DNA of 64,000 nucleotides, taken from NCBI RefSeq assembly GCF_019443325.1, contig NZ_CP080383.1, positions 1,612,001 through 1,676,000 on the forward strand. Reading direction: 5' to 3'. The first letter of the stretch is position 1. The number at the start of each line of letters is the position of its first letter. The DNA is from Cryobacterium sp. PAMC25264. Lineage in GTDB: Bacteria > Actinomycetota > Actinomycetes > Actinomycetales > Microbacteriaceae. Below the pieces are notes generated by a model. That model did not search any database, was not told where the DNA came from, and saw only the letters and a list, made by a program, of their open reading frames with translations. The position numbers were made by a program, and so were the translations under genes. Below, one piece after another: positions 8,659 through 19,286 of the stretch.

Positions 8659-9264
8659 TTACTTCTTGGCGCTGAGCTGTTCGATGATGGCCTGGGCCAC
8701 GTCGTGCATGGTCAGCCGGCGGTCCATGGACGCTTTCTGGATCCAGCGGAACGCCTCGGGCTCGGTGAGGCCCATCTTCTCGTTGAGCAGGCCCTTGGCG
8801 CGGTCGACGAGCTTGCGGGTCTCGAAGCGCTCGACGAGGTCGGCGACCTCAGCCTCGAGGGTGATGATCTGGCTGTAGCGCGAGAGGGCGATCTCGATCG
8901 CAGGCAACAGGTCGTTGGGCGTGAACGGCTTGACGACGTACGCCAGGGCGCCGGCCTCGCTGGCGCGCTCCACGAGCTCCTTCTGGCTGAACGCGGTGAG
9001 CAACACGACGGGCGCGATGTGGGCCTTGGTGATGCGCTCAGCGGCCGAGATCCCGTCGAGGTGAGGCATCTTGACGTCCATGATCACCAGGTCTGGGCGC
9101 AACTCGGTGGCCAGGGCCACGGCGGTCTCGCCGTCACCGGCTTCACCCACGACTTCGAATCCGTTGTCACGGAGGATCTCGACGATGTCGAGCCTGATGA
9201 GGGATTCATCCTCCGCTACGACGACGCGGCGGGGGGGTACTGGAGTTGTCTCTTGGTCGGTCAC
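8659..9264 (-). CDS. pdtaR: ANTAR-domain response regulator, PdtaR-like
   Basis: A cytoplasmic antitermination regulator with an N-terminal receiver domain (about residues 10-128) and a C-terminal ANTAR RNA-binding domain (about 135-197). The receiver has the acidic pair in VVVAEDES, the phospho-acceptor aspartate in LVIMDVKMP (about residue 63), the LLTAF threonine and the VKPF lysine. The ANTAR part shows the typical AKGLLNEKMGLTEPEAFRWI pattern. It matches PdtaR (Rv1626) of mycobacteria, which a PdtaS histidine kinase phosphorylates; that kinase is not in this window. GTG at 9264 is preferred. A TTG at 9270 lies exactly six bases after the -10 TACCGT, so the start is uncertain by two codons. 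The gene is divergent from tRNA-Leu. Confidence 0.93.
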   Translation of the reverse strand: MTDQETTPVPPRRVVVAEDESLIRLDIVEILRDNGFEVVGEAGDGETAVALATELRPDLVIMDVKMPHLDGISAAERITKAHIAPVVLLTAFSQKELVERASEAGALAYVVKPFTPNDLLPAIEIALSRYSQIITLEAEVADLVERFETRKLVDRAKGLLNEKMGLTEPEAFRWIQKASMDRRLTMHDVAQAIIEQLSAKK

Positions 9265-9276
9265 AGGCAAAAGCCT

Positions 9277-9286
9277 ACGGTATTCT
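9277..9286. promoter_or_regulatory. back-to-back -10 elements for pdtaR and tRNA-Leu
   Basis: Minus-strand TACCGT (9277-9282) lies just upstream of pdtaR. Plus-strand TATTCT (9281-9286) lies 16 bases before tRNA-Leu. The two hexamers share two base pairs. Clear -35 elements were not seen. Confidence 0.45.
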
Positions 9287-9302
9287 TGTGCAGGTGTTGT
9301 GA

Positions 9303-9388
9303 GCCGGTGTGGCGGAATGGCAGACGCGGAGCACTCAAAATGCTTTGTTCGAGAGGACGTGTGGGTTCGAGTCCCACCACCGGTACCA
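9303..9388 (+). tRNA. tRNA-Leu (anticodon CAA)
   Basis: An 86-base class II tRNA with the CCA end encoded. The acceptor arms GCCGGTG and CACCGGT pair over seven positions, with G-U at the end. The D stem is GCG/CGC. The anticodon stem GAGCA/TGCTT closes the loop CTCAAAA, giving anticodon CAA for UUG codons. A long variable arm follows, and the T arm is GTGGG-TTCGAGT-CCCAC. The large variable arm and anticodon agree with leucine. Confidence 0.96.
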
Positions 9389-9391
9389 CAT

Positions 9392-9440
9392 CACCGCATG
9401 CCCGCCCCGGTTGAACCCCGGCGTCGGGCATGCGGTGTTT
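9392..9440 (+). terminator. terminator after tRNA-Leu
   Basis: A perfect 13-bp stem (caccgcatgcccg with its complement) surrounds a 20-base loop that itself contains a small ccgg hairpin. It is followed by a short T run and begins four bases after the tRNA CCA. Confidence 0.75.
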
Positions 9441-9581
9441 AACCCGCCGGGCCGCTGCGCGGCCGCCTGCGCGTCACATCACGCCCCTCCCGCTCGCTGT
9501 CCGTCTGTGGCCTGCACAGGCGTCCACCGGGCGTGCACGGCCGCTCAGGGGTCGTCTGCCGGCCTGTCGTTCCGGGGGAAA

Positions 9582-9619
9582 GACAACAGCCCCGCGGATT
9601 CCTCCGCGGGGCTGTTGTC
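9582..9619 (-). terminator. intrinsic terminator after pyk
   Basis: A perfect 17-bp inverted repeat (gacaacagccccgcgga and complement) with a four-base loop, 26 bases beyond the pyk stop codon. The roughly 140 bases between this hairpin and the tRNA terminator show nothing recognisable. Confidence 0.85.
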
Positions 9620-9645
9620 GTTCTGCCGACTACCGGTACTGCTGG

Positions 9646-11091
9646 TTACTGCTGGGCGTACGCCGGAGCGACACCGTTGTGGGCGTCACCGATGCGGTGG
9701 ACCCGGATGTCGTTCGTGGAGCCCGCGATTCCGGGAGGGGAACCGGAGATCACAACGACCTTGTCGCCGATCTCGGCCAGGCCCTGGCCGAGCAGGATGT
9801 CGTCCACCTGACCGAACATCGAGTCGGTGTGGGTGACCGGCTCGACGAGGTACGTCTGCACGCCCCAGGTCAGAGCCAGACGGCGACGGATGCCGGCGTC
9901 CGGGGTGAAGGCCAGCATCGGGATGCTCGAGCGCAGCCGCGACATACGGCGCGCAGAGTCGCCGGACTCGGTGAAGATGCAGAGGTACTTGGCCTCCACG
10001 AACTCGGCGACCTCGATGGCGGCCAGCGTGATGGCACCGCCCTGGGTGCGCGGCTTGTTGGTGAGCGGAGCGATCCGCTCCAGGCCGTGCTCCTCGGTCG
10101 AGGACACGATCCGGGCCATCGTCTGCACGGTGACCACGGGGTACTCGCCGACACTGGTCTCTCCACTGAGCATGACCGCGTCCGCCCCGTCGAGAACGGC
10201 GTTGGCGACGTCGGACGTCTCCGCGCGCGTCGGAACGGGGCTGTGGATCATCGATTCGAGCATCTGCGTCGCGACGATGACGGGCTTCGCCATGCGGCGG
10301 GCCAGCTCGACGGCGTGCTTCTGCACGATCGGCACGGCCTCGAGCGGAAGCTCCACACCGAGGTCGCCACGGGCGACCATGATCGCGTCGAAGGCGTCGA
10401 CGATTCCCTCGAGGGCCTCGACGGCCTGGGGCTTCTCGATCTTGGCGATGACGGGAACCTTGCGTCCCTCCTCTGCCATGATCTCGTGCACCCGGTCGAT
10501 GTCCGCGGCGTTCCGCACGAAGGACAGCGCGATGAGGTCGGTGCCGAGGCGAAGGCCCCAACGCAGGTCTGCCTCGTCCTTTTCGCTCAGGGCGGGCACG
10601 TTGACGGCAACGCCGGGCAGGTTGATGCCCTTGTTGTTCGACACCGGGCCGGCGACGATGACCTTGGTCGTAACGACGGTGCCGTCGGTTTCGACGACCT
10701 CGACCTTGACCTTGCCGTCGTCGATGAGCAGGAAGTCGCCCGGCTTGACGTCGTTCGGCAGGCCCTTGTAGGTCGTGCCGGACAGTTCTTTGGTGCCGAG
10801 GATGTCTTCGGTGGTGATCTTGAAGATGTCTCCGACGGCCAGATCGTACGGGCCGCCCTCGAACTTGCCGAGGCGGATCTTCGGGCCCTGCAGGTCGACC
10901 ATGACGGCGACGGCGCGTCCGGAGTCGTTGGCTGCCTTACGCACATTGGCGTAGACGCCCTCGTGCACGGTGTAGTCGCCGTGGCTCAGGTTCATGCGGC
11001 AGACGTCTACGCCGGCGTCGATAATGGCGCGGATCTGTTCGTAGCTGGATGCTGCCGGCCCGAGGGTGGCGACGATTTTCGCGCGTCTCAT
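9646..11091 (-). CDS. pyk: pyruvate kinase
   Basis: Pyruvate kinase converts phosphoenolpyruvate and ADP to pyruvate and ATP, the last step of glycolysis. The 481-residue length is standard. The N-terminus MRRAKIVATLGPA opens the TIM barrel; MNLSHG, MVDLQGPKIR and the magnesium-binding MVARGDLGVELP segment follow, then the MLSGETSVGEYP signature and the C-terminal allosteric domain ending near the HRIGDA region. The frame stays open upstream to 11292, but the family N-terminus and a GGAG ten bases upstream fix the ATG at 11091. The gene lies 89 bases downstream of gltD on the same strand, and a strong hairpin ends it. Its own promoter was not located. Confidence 0.97.
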   Translation of the reverse strand: MRRAKIVATLGPAASSYEQIRAIIDAGVDVCRMNLSHGDYTVHEGVYANVRKAANDSGRAVAVMVDLQGPKIRLGKFEGGPYDLAVGDIFKITTEDILGTKELSGTTYKGLPNDVKPGDFLLIDDGKVKVEVVETDGTVVTTKVIVAGPVSNNKGINLPGVAVNVPALSEKDEADLRWGLRLGTDLIALSFVRNAADIDRVHEIMAEEGRKVPVIAKIEKPQAVEALEGIVDAFDAIMVARGDLGVELPLEAVPIVQKHAVELARRMAKPVIVATQMLESMIHSPVPTRAETSDVANAVLDGADAVMLSGETSVGEYPVVTVQTMARIVSSTEEHGLERIAPLTNKPRTQGGAITLAAIEVAEFVEAKYLCIFTESGDSARRMSRLRSSIPMLAFTPDAGIRRRLALTWGVQTYLVEPVTHTDSMFGQVDDILLGQGLAEIGDKVVVISGSPPGIAGSTNDIRVHRIGDAHNGVAPAYAQQ

Positions 11092-11180
11092 TCTGGTGGA
11101 TCTCCGGTTTCCGCGCCGGTCTGGCGCATTGGTACGTTCGGTTGAGTGGAGAAATGGGCAGCGGAATTCACGTCGTTCGC

Positions 11181-12637
11181 TCAGATGGCAAACGAATGAT
11201 CCGTCGGCTTCACCGGGGCGGGCAGTTGAGTCTCGCCTTCGAGAAACCGATCGACGGCTGCCGCAGCAGCGCGCCCTTCGGCGATCGCCCATACGATGAG
11301 CGACTGACCTCGGCCTGCATCTCCGGCAACGAAAACACCCTCGTGGCTGGTCTGGTAATCACTATCACGCACGACATTACTCCGGTCGTCGAGCGGTAAG
11401 TGCAGCTCATGGGTCAATTCGGTGCTGTCGGGGCCGGTGAAGCCCAACGCCAGCAACACCAAGTCCGCCGGAATCTCGCGCTCTGTGCCGGCTTTGGGAA
11501 CCCGGCGGCCATCGAGATATTCGGTCTCGGCAACCCGGATCGCCCGCACTTCGCCGGCCTCGTTGGCCAGGAATTCGATCGTGGAGGCGAGGTACTGGCG
11601 GGTGCCACCCTCTTCGTGGGCACTGGAGACCTCGAACAGGGTGGGCGACAGCGGCCACGGCTGGTGATCCGGGCGGCTGTCACCGGGCTGCTTGCCGATG
11701 GCCAGGTTGGTCACGGATGCCGCCAGCTGGCGATGCGCGGTGCCGATGCAGTCCGCACCGGTGTCGCCGCCGCCGAGGACGACGACGTGCTTGCCCTCCG
11801 CGGTGATCTGGTTGTCGACGGTGTCGCCGGCGCCCACCTTGTTCTGCTGCACGAGGTATTCCATCGCGAAGTGGACACCGGGCAGGTCGCGCCCGGGATC
11901 GGTAGGTCGCGGGGCACCATGGCACCGGTGGCGACGACCACGGCGTCATAGCGAGCGCGCAGGTCGGCCCAGGTGATGTCCACGCCGATGTTCACTCCGG
12001 CGCGGAACCGGGTGCCCTCAGCGGTCATCTGTGCGAGCCGCCCGTCGAGGTGCTTCTTCTCCATCTTGAAGTCGGGGATACCGTAGCGAAGTAGGCCGCC
12101 GATGCGGTCGTCACGCTCGAACACGGCCACGGTGTGACCGGCCCGGGTGAGCTGCTGTGCGGCGGCGAGACCGGCCGGGCCGGAGCCGACGACGGCGATG
12201 GTCTTGCCGGTCAGGCGCCCGGGGGGCTGCGGGACGACCCAGCCCTCCGCGAAGGCCTGGTCGATGATCGACACCTCGACCTGCTTGATCGTGACCGCGG
12301 GCTGGTTGATGCCCAGCACGCAGGCCGATTCGCAGGGCGCGGGGCAGAGACGGCCGGTGAACTCGGGGAAGTTGTTCGTGGCGTGCAGACGTTCGATGGC
12401 CTGCCGGCCCTCGTCGCGCCAGGTGAGGTCGTTCCATTCGGGGATCAGGTTGCCCAGTGGGCAGCCCTGGTGGCAGAACGGCACACCGCAGTCCATGCAG
12501 CGGCCGGCCTGACGCTTGAGCACGGCCGAGTCGCCGGCCTCATAGACCTCTTTCCAGTCCATCAAGCGGATGGATACCGGACGACGGGCGGGAAGTTCCC
12601 GATCCGTGGTCTTCAGGAATCCCTTCGGGTCAGCCAT
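11181..12637 (-). CDS. gltD: glutamate synthase small subunit, frameshifted in this sequence
   Basis: GltD supplies electrons from NADPH through FAD and Fe-S centres to GltB for ammonia assimilation. The N-terminal part carries the Fe-S cysteines ([16 protein letters not shown] and [10 protein letters not shown]) and the first FAD site ([13 protein letters not shown]). The reading frame breaks near 11891 after VPRDLPIPG and resumes in another frame at [11 protein letters not shown], with the NADPH site [12 protein letters not shown] and the C-terminal [18 protein letters not shown]. Adding one base at a G/C run restores a 485-residue protein of normal length. The first frame alone would end at 11711. 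ATG at 12637 overlaps the gltB end by eight bases. A sequencing error is likelier than a real mutation. Confidence 0.9.
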
Positions 12638-15600
12638 TGGTTACCTCCAAGATACGGTTCCAGACCACGTCGCCGTCGGGGTCGAGACCCTCGGCGACAG
12701 CGCTCTGCCTGGTCGCCAGGACGGCCGCGTAGTCCCGCGGCAGTACCTTGACGAAGTTCTTCAGTGTGGTGGCGCGGTCGGCCAGGAGCCGTGCGGCCAG
12801 ATCGGAGTCGGTCTGCGCGAGGTGCTGTTCGAGCAGGTCGGTGACGATCTCGATGTCGGCGCTGCCGAGGGGCAGCAGGGACAGTTCACCGGATTCGAGC
12901 GAGTCGCGGTTGACCTGTTCGGTGCGCAGGCCGTACACGTACGCGGTTCCGCCGGACATACCGGCACCGAGGTTCCGGCCGGTGCTGCCCAGGATCACGG
13001 CGAGTCCACCGGTCATATACTCCAGGGCGTGGTCGCCCACGCCCTCCACGACGGCGGTCGCGCCGGAGTTGCGCACCAGGAATCGTTCACCGACGATGCC
13101 GCGGATGAACATGCTGCCCAGGGTGGCGCCGTAGCCGATGACGTTGCCGGCGATCACGTTGTCCTCGGCGGCGAAGACGCTGCCGCGGTCGGGGCGCACG
13201 ATGATCTCTCCGCCGGAGAGACCCTTGCCGACGTAGTCGTTCGAGTCTCCCTCGAGGCGCAGTGTGATCCCGCTGGGCAGGAAGGCCCCGAAGGACTGTC
13301 CGGCCGAACCGGTCAGCGTCACGTCGATCGAGCCGGCGGGCAGGCCGTTCTCGCCGTGCCGGAGGGTGACCTCGTGACCGAGCATGGTGCCGACGGCGCG
13401 TTCGGTGTTGCGGATCGGCAGGGCGATCTTCACAGTTCCGCCGTGCTCCCGGCCGTGTTCGAGCACGCTGGCGCTCTGGCGGATGAGTTCGACGTCGAAG
13501 TGCTTGTCGAGCTCGTGTTCCTGGGCGCGGCCGGACTGACGGGGCTCGCCGGCGGAGAAGTCCGGACCCACGAGGATCGGGGCCAGGTTGAGACCGGACG
13601 CCTTCCAGTGGTTCAGGGCACCGTTGACGTTCAGCAGTTCCTTGCGCCCGGTGGCCTCCTCAAGGCTGCGGAAGCCGAGCTCGGCCAGGTACTCGCGTAC
13701 CTCCTGGGCGATGAACTCGAAGAAGTTCACCACATAGTCCGCCTTGCCGCTGAAGCGCTTGCGCAGCTCGGGGTTCTGGGTGGCGACGCCGACCGGGCAG
13801 GTGTCCAGGTGGCAGACCCGCATCATGATGCAGCCTTCCACGATGAGCGGTGCGGTGGCGAAACCGAACTCCTCGGCTCCGAGCAAGGCACCGATGACGA
13901 CGTCCCGGCCGGTCTTGAGCTGGCCGTCGACCTGCAGCACGACGCGGTCGCGCATGCCGTTGAGCATCAGGGTCTGCTGGGTTTCGGCAAGGCCGAGTTC
14001 CCAGGGCGTGCCCGCGTGCTTGAGCGAGTTGAGCGGGCTCGCGCCGGTGCCGCCGTCGTGCCCGGAGACCAGGATCACGTCGGAGAGCGCCTTGGCGACG
14101 CCGGCCGCGACGGCACCGATACCGGACTGGCTGACCAGTTTGGTGTGGATGCGCGCGGTCGGGTTGGCCCGTTTGAGGTCGAAGATGAGCTGTTTGAGGT
14201 CTTCGATCGAGTAGATGTCGTGGTGCGGGGGCGGCGAGATCAGACCGACGCCGGCGGTGGCGTGACGAGTGCGGGCCACCCACGGGTAAACCTTGGTGGG
14301 CGGCAGCTGGCCGCCCTCCCCCGGCTTGGCGCCCTGGGCGAGCTTGATCTGGATGTCGTCGGCATGCGTGAGGTACATGCTCGTCACGCCGAATCGGCCG
14401 GAGGCCACCTGCTTGACGGCGCTGCGACGCTCGGGGTCGAGCAGTCGGTCGAGGTCCTCGCCGCCTTCACCGGTGTTGGACTTGCCGCCCAGCCGGTTCA
14501 TGGCGATGGCCAAGGTCTCGTGCGCCTCCTGCGAGATGGAGCCGTAGCTCATCGCGCCGGTGGAGAATTTCTTCACGATCGACGCCACGGACTCGACCTC
14601 GTCGATGGGAACGGCCTTGCGCTGGCCCACGTTGAAGGTGAACATGCCGCGCAGCGTCATCAGGCTCTCGGCCTGATCGTCGACGAGTTTGGTGTACTCC
14701 TTGAAGATGTCGTAGCGGCGGGTGCGCGTCGAGTGCTGCAACCGGAAGATGGTCTCCGGGTTGAACAGGTGCGGCGAACCGTCGCGGCGCCACTGGTACT
14801 CGCCACCGGTCGCGAGGCGCTCGTGCACCGTGACGGCCGCATCCTGCGGGTAGGCACCCACGTGTCGTTCGAGGTTCTCCGCGGCGATCACGTCGATGCC
14901 CACACCGCCGAGCTTGCTCGTGGTGCCGGTGAAGTACTGGTCGATGAACTCCTGGCTGAGTCCGACGGCTTCGAAGGTCTGAGCGCCGGCGTACGACGAC
15001 ACCGTGGAGATGCCCATCTTGGACATGATCTTGAGCACGCCCTTGCCGAGCGCCTTGATGACGTTCTTGACGGCCTTCTCGGGCGTGACGGTGGTGATGA
15101 AGCCGCTGCGAACGAGATCCTCGCAGGTCTCCATCGCCAGGTACGGGTTGACGGCGCTGGCGCCGTACCCGATCAGCAGGGCGACGTGGTGCACCTCGCG
15201 CACATCGCCGGCTTCGACGACGATGCCCACCTTGAGGCGGTTCTCGGTGCGGATGAGGTGGTGGTGCACGGCCGCGATCATCAGCAGCGACGGGATCGGG
15301 GCCAGGTCCTTCGTGCTGTCCCGGTCGGACAGCACGATGAAGAGCGCGCCGGCCTCGATGGCCGCGTCGACCTCGTGGCACATCTCCTCGATGCGGGTGG
15401 AGAGCGCGCAGGGGCCGTCGTCGAAGCGGTAGAGACCACGGATCGTGGTGGTCGTGCGGCTTCCCGGTGAGGTGTCGATGTGCTGGATCTTGGCCAGCTC
15501 GTCGTTGTCGATCACAGGGAAGTCGAGCACGACTTGGCGGGCGTGCTCCGGACCGGCTGAGAGCAGGTTGAGCTCAGGGCCCAGGCCGAGCTTCAGGCTC

Positions 15601-17218
15601 GTGACGACCTCTTCGCGGATCGAGTCCAGGGGCGGGTTGGTGACCTGGCGAACTGCTGGGTGAAGTAGTCGAAGAGCAGCCGCGGGCGCTCACTGAGCAC
15701 GGCTATGGGCGTGTCGCTGCCCATGGCACCGAGCGGCTCAGCGCCGGTACGTGCCATCGGCGCGAGCAGGATGCGAACCTCTTCTTCGGTGTACCCGAAG
15801 GTACGCTGGCGGCGCACGACGGATGCCGGCGGGTGCACGATGTGCTCCCGGTCGGGCAGGTCCTTGAGGTTGATCCGCCCGGCATCCAGCCAGGAGCCCC
15901 ACGGCTCGCTCGCGGCGAGCTCGCCCTTGATCTCCTCGTCCTCGATGAGGCGACCAGCCTCGGTGTCGACGAGGAACATCTTTCCGGGCTGCAGCCGGCC
16001 CTTCCGCACCACGCGCGCGGGGTCGACGTCGATGACGCCGATTTCGCTCGCGAGCACGACGAGGCCGTCGTCGGTGATGACGTACCGGCCCGGGCGCAGT
16101 CCATTGCGGTCCAGGGTGGCGCCGACGAGCGTGCCGTCGGTGAAGACGATGGCGGCCGGGCCGTCCCACGGCTCCATGAGCATCGAGTGGTACTCGTAGA
16201 AGGCACGACGGTCACGGTCGAGGTCGGGCTGGTTCTCCCAGGCCTCAGGGACCATCATCATGACGGCGTGCGGCAACGACCGACCGGACAGGCTGAGCAG
16301 CTCGACGACCTCATCGAAGGAGGCCGAGTCGCTGGCACCGGGGGTCACGATCGGGAAGAGCGGGTTGAGATCGCCGAGCAGTTCGGATTCGAGCTGGGAC
16401 TGGCGTGCGCGCATCCAGTTGCGGTTGCCCTGAACCGTGTTGATCTCGCCGTTGTGCGCGATCATGCGGAACGGCTGGGCCAGAGGCCAGGACGGGAACG
16501 TGTTGGTGGAGTACCGGGAGTGCACCAGGGCGAGCTTCGAGGTGAAGCGCTCGTCGGAGAGGTCCGGGTAGAACGGTTCGAGCTGCAGCGTGGTGACCAT
16601 GCCCTTGTAGACGATGGTGCGGCAGGACAGCGACGCGAAGTAGGTCTCGAGTTCCCGTTCGGCGCGCTTCCGCAGCCGCACGGCCTGGCGGTCCAGGTCG
16701 ATCCCGGAGGGCAGCGAGCCGTCTTCGGTGGTGCGGGTGCTGGCTACATAGAGCTGCTGGATGGCGGGCATGGCTGCCCGGGCCAGGTTGCCGACCTCGT
16801 CTGGCCGCACGGGGACCTCGCGCCAGCCGAGGATACTCAGGCTCTCCTGGCGCGCGATGGCCTCGATGGCGCCCTTGACGGCGCTCCGTGCGGTCGGCTC
16901 TGTCGGCAGGAACACGTTCCCGACGGCGTACTGTCCGGCGTCGGGCAGCGCGAACGTCGAGACGGCGCGGAAGAAGTCATCGGGAATCTGGGTGACGATT
17001 CCGGCGCCGTCACCGGTACCGGCGTCGGATCCGACCGCACCACGGTGCTCGAGGTTGCGGAGAGCGTCGAGGGCACGCGTGATGATGTCGTGCCCGGCCG
17101 TACCCCGGAGGGTGGCGACCATGGCGAGACCACAGGCGTCGCGTTCGTCGTGCGGGTTGTAGAGCCCCTGGGCTGGGGGAACACTACTGAACCGCGAGAA
17201 GAGAGGTTGCTGCGTCAT
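12630..17218 (-). CDS. gltB: glutamate synthase large subunit, frameshifted in this sequence
   Basis: GltB converts glutamine and 2-oxoglutarate to two glutamates. The N-terminal class II amidotransferase domain has its nucleophile at Cys29 in [11 protein letters not shown], preceded by a short propeptide. The central and FMN domains follow, with the 3Fe-4S cysteines in [14 protein letters not shown], the GGTGASPL segment, and a C-terminal GXGXG beta-helix domain (about the last 250 residues). The frame breaks near 15647: the first part (from ATG at 17218) reads [10 protein letters not shown] and then nonsense to 15593, while the second frame supplies [15 protein letters not shown] onward from before 15530. 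One extra base restores 1529 residues, the family length. The start has only a weak AGGACGG upstream. Confidence 0.92.
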
Positions 17219-17335
17219 TAGACCGTCCTCACGAAATGACTGGCAGGTGGGGACGCCGTTGGCCCGCTGGAAGAGGAGATACCGGCCGCCCGGTATGTGG
17301 GGCGAAAAACCGTGGACCGGGTGGGATGACCGCGG

Positions 17336-18301
17336 TTAGGGGCGTGAGTCGGTGGTGCTTGTGGCGTCGACCTCGCGTGATTCAACGGGTTCAGCAGCCT
17401 CATTGCCGTGATCCTCGATGTCGGAATCGGATTCACCAGATTCTACCTCAGGGTTCACCGGCTTCCACTCGCGGCCCGGCCGGTAGGGGCTGAGTTCGGC
17501 GCCGGTGTGCCGGCGGCTCTGCACCAGGATGATGACCAGGCCGATCACGATGGCGAACAGCGCGGCCCACACATTGGTGCGGAGGCCGAAGAAGATCTCG
17601 CTGGGGTCGACCCGGATCGACTCGAAGACGCTGCGGCCGACGCCGTACCAGATCAGGTAGACACCGAAGGCGCTCCCCCAACGCAGGCGGAAGCGGCGCT
17701 CGAGGATGAGGATGACGGCGACGCCGACCAGGTTCCAGACGATCTCGTACAGGAAGGTCGGGTGGAACAGAGTGCCGGCGGGCAGGCCGACCGGGAATGC
17801 GGCGTTGGTGGGCTCGATCTCGAGGCCCCAGGGCAGCGTGGTCGGCAGACCGAACAGCTCGTGGTTGAACCAGTTGCCGAGGCGTCCCATGGCCTGGGCG
17901 AGCAGCATGCCCGGAGCCAGGGCGTCGGCGAAGGACCAGAACCGGATGCCTGAGCGACGGCAGCCGATGTAGGCTCCGACCGCTCCACCGAGCAACGCTC
18001 CGAAGATGGCGATGCCGCCCTTCCACACAGCGAAGACGTCCCAGAGGTTCGCGCCGTCGTAGAAGTAGTCATTGGGGTGCGTGAGAACGTGGAAGATGCG
18101 AGCTCCCACGATGCCGAGCGGAACGGCCCAGAGGATGATGTCGAGCACCACGCCCGGCTCGCCACCTCGCTTGGTCAGTCGACGGCTGGTCAACGCGGTG
18201 GCCGCGAAAATGCCGATCAGGATGCAGATCGCATAGGCGTGGATGCGGAGCGGCCCCAGGTCGAAGTAGCTCCACTCGGGGCTCGGAATGCTCAAGGGCA
18301 T
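17336..18301 (-). CDS. lgt: prolipoprotein diacylglyceryl transferase
   Basis: Lgt moves diacylglycerol from phosphatidylglycerol to the lipobox cysteine of prolipoproteins, at the cytoplasmic membrane. The protein (about 321 residues) has seven predicted membrane segments. The signature MGRLGNWFNHELFGLPT with its essential arginine lies near the middle, and the early HAYAICILIG and RIFHVLTH segments are typical. The C-terminal 60 residues are hydrophilic and rich in E, S and D, as in other Actinobacteria. ATG at 18301 is the better family start; a GTG two codons earlier (18307) is possible. Unlike in many Actinobacteria it is separated from trpA by a hairpin and its own promoter candidate, although the trpA-lgt order itself is common. 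Confidence 0.96.
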   Translation of the reverse strand: MPLSIPSPEWSYFDLGPLRIHAYAICILIGIFAATALTSRRLTKRGGEPGVVLDIILWAVPLGIVGARIFHVLTHPNDYFYDGANLWDVFAVWKGGIAIFGALLGGAVGAYIGCRRSGIRFWSFADALAPGMLLAQAMGRLGNWFNHELFGLPTTLPWGLEIEPTNAAFPVGLPAGTLFHPTFLYEIVWNLVGVAVILILERRFRLRWGSAFGVYLIWYGVGRSVFESIRVDPSEIFFGLRTNVWAALFAIVIGLVIILVQSRRHTGAELSPYRPGREWKPVNPEVESGESDSDIEDHGNEAAEPVESREVDATSTTDSRP

Positions 18302-18324
18302 AGACACGACAACAACCTTTCATC

Positions 18325-18380
18325 GTGACCCATCGGTCACTGGGAGCCGGTCGAATGACCGCCTCGGACAATTTACCCTA
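18325..18380 (-). promoter_or_regulatory. candidate lgt promoter and leader hairpin
   Basis: Minus-strand TAGGGT (18375-18380) would start transcription near 18368 and leave a leader of about 65 bases. Within it gtgacc-catc-ggtcac (18325-18340) forms a 6-bp hairpin. Function unknown. Confidence 0.4.
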
Positions 18381-18392
18381 GAACACCGCTGT

Positions 18393-18415
18393 CGATGATC
18401 GTGAGGCGATCATCG
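18393..18415 (-). terminator. hairpin at the end of the his-trp cluster
   Basis: A perfect 9-bp stem (cgatgatcg/cgatcatcg) with a five-base loop lies 32 bases past the trpA stop. No T tract follows, so its strength is uncertain. Confidence 0.6.
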
Positions 18416-18446
18416 TGCGCCGGAGAGTGGAGAGCAGGGGGACGGG

Positions 18447-19286
18447 TTAGACGGCGGCTCGGATGTCGCGGGCGCCGGCGGCGAGTTCGGCGGCGAGGGT
18501 CGCGACGGCGGCTACTCCTCCGTCTGAGAGCGCCTTGACGAGGGCGGAGCCGACGATGGCGCCGTCCGCGTACTGCAGGACCTCGCGCACCTGGGCGGGC
18601 GTGGAAATGCCCAGGCCCACGCAGGCGCTGGTCGAACCGGCCTCACGCAGGCGGGAGACGAGCACGCGCGCGGCCGAGTCCACGTCGGAGCGGGCGCCGG
18701 TGATGCCCATGGTGGACACGGCGTAAACGAAGCCGCGGCTGCGGGTGACGGCCTGCACGAGGCGTTCGTCTGAGGACGACGGCGCGGCGAGGAACACCCG
18801 GTCGAGGCCGGCCCGCTCACTGGCGTCGAGCCAGGCCTGCGCGTCATCGGGGATCAGGTCGGGCGTGATCAGCCCGGCTCCCCCTGCGGCGGCCAGGTCG
18901 TCGGCGAACCGGTCGACACCGTACTGCAGCACGGGGTTCCAGTAGGTCATGATGAGCACCGGGGTATCCACTTGCGCGGTGATCGCGGCAACGGCTTCGA
19001 AGCCGTGCCGCAGGCGGAAGCCGTTGGCCAGCGCCTGTTGCGTGGCGGCCTGAATGACCGGGCCGTCCATGACGGGGTCGGAGTACGGCAGGCCGAGCTC
19101 GAGGATGTCCACGCCGTTCGACGCGATCGCGACCGCAGCGTCGATGCTTCCCGTGAGGGTGGGGAAACCGACCGGGAGGTAGCCGATCAGTGCGCCGCCA
19201 CCGGCTGCGCGCCGCGCGGCGATGGTCGCCTCGACAGTGCTGGTGCTGGTGCCGGTGCTTCCGGTGCGGATGGGAGAGGTCGTCAC
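18447..19286 (-). CDS. trpA: tryptophan synthase alpha subunit
   Basis: TrpA cleaves indole-3-glycerol phosphate to indole, which tunnels to TrpB. The 279-residue TIM-barrel protein has the signature [15 protein letters not shown], with the catalytic pair at Glu63 and Asp74. [10 protein letters not shown] precedes it, and the phosphate-binding segment with [10 protein letters not shown] lies near the C-terminus. The first 18 residues are Ser/Thr-rich and probably disordered. The ATG overlaps the trpB stop by four bases (ATGA), so the two subunits are probably translationally coupled. This is the last gene of the his-trp cluster. Confidence 0.97.
   Translation of the reverse strand: MTTSPIRTGSTGTSTSTVEATIAARRAAGGGALIGYLPVGFPTLTGSIDAAVAIASNGVDILELGLPYSDPVMDGPVIQAATQQALANGFRLRHGFEAVAAITAQVDTPVLIMTYWNPVLQYGVDRFADDLAAAGGAGLITPDLIPDDAQAWLDASERAGLDRVFLAAPSSSDERLVQAVTRSRGFVYAVSTMGITGARSDVDSAARVLVSRLREAGSTSACVGLGISTPAQVREVLQYADGAIVGSALVKALSDGGVAAVATLAAELAAGARDIRAAV

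Noticed and set aside
12570..15470. Long plus-strand open frame opposite gltB
   Set aside because: Same mirror effect of codon bias. The true gene on the minus strand shows conserved Fe-S and FMN motifs.
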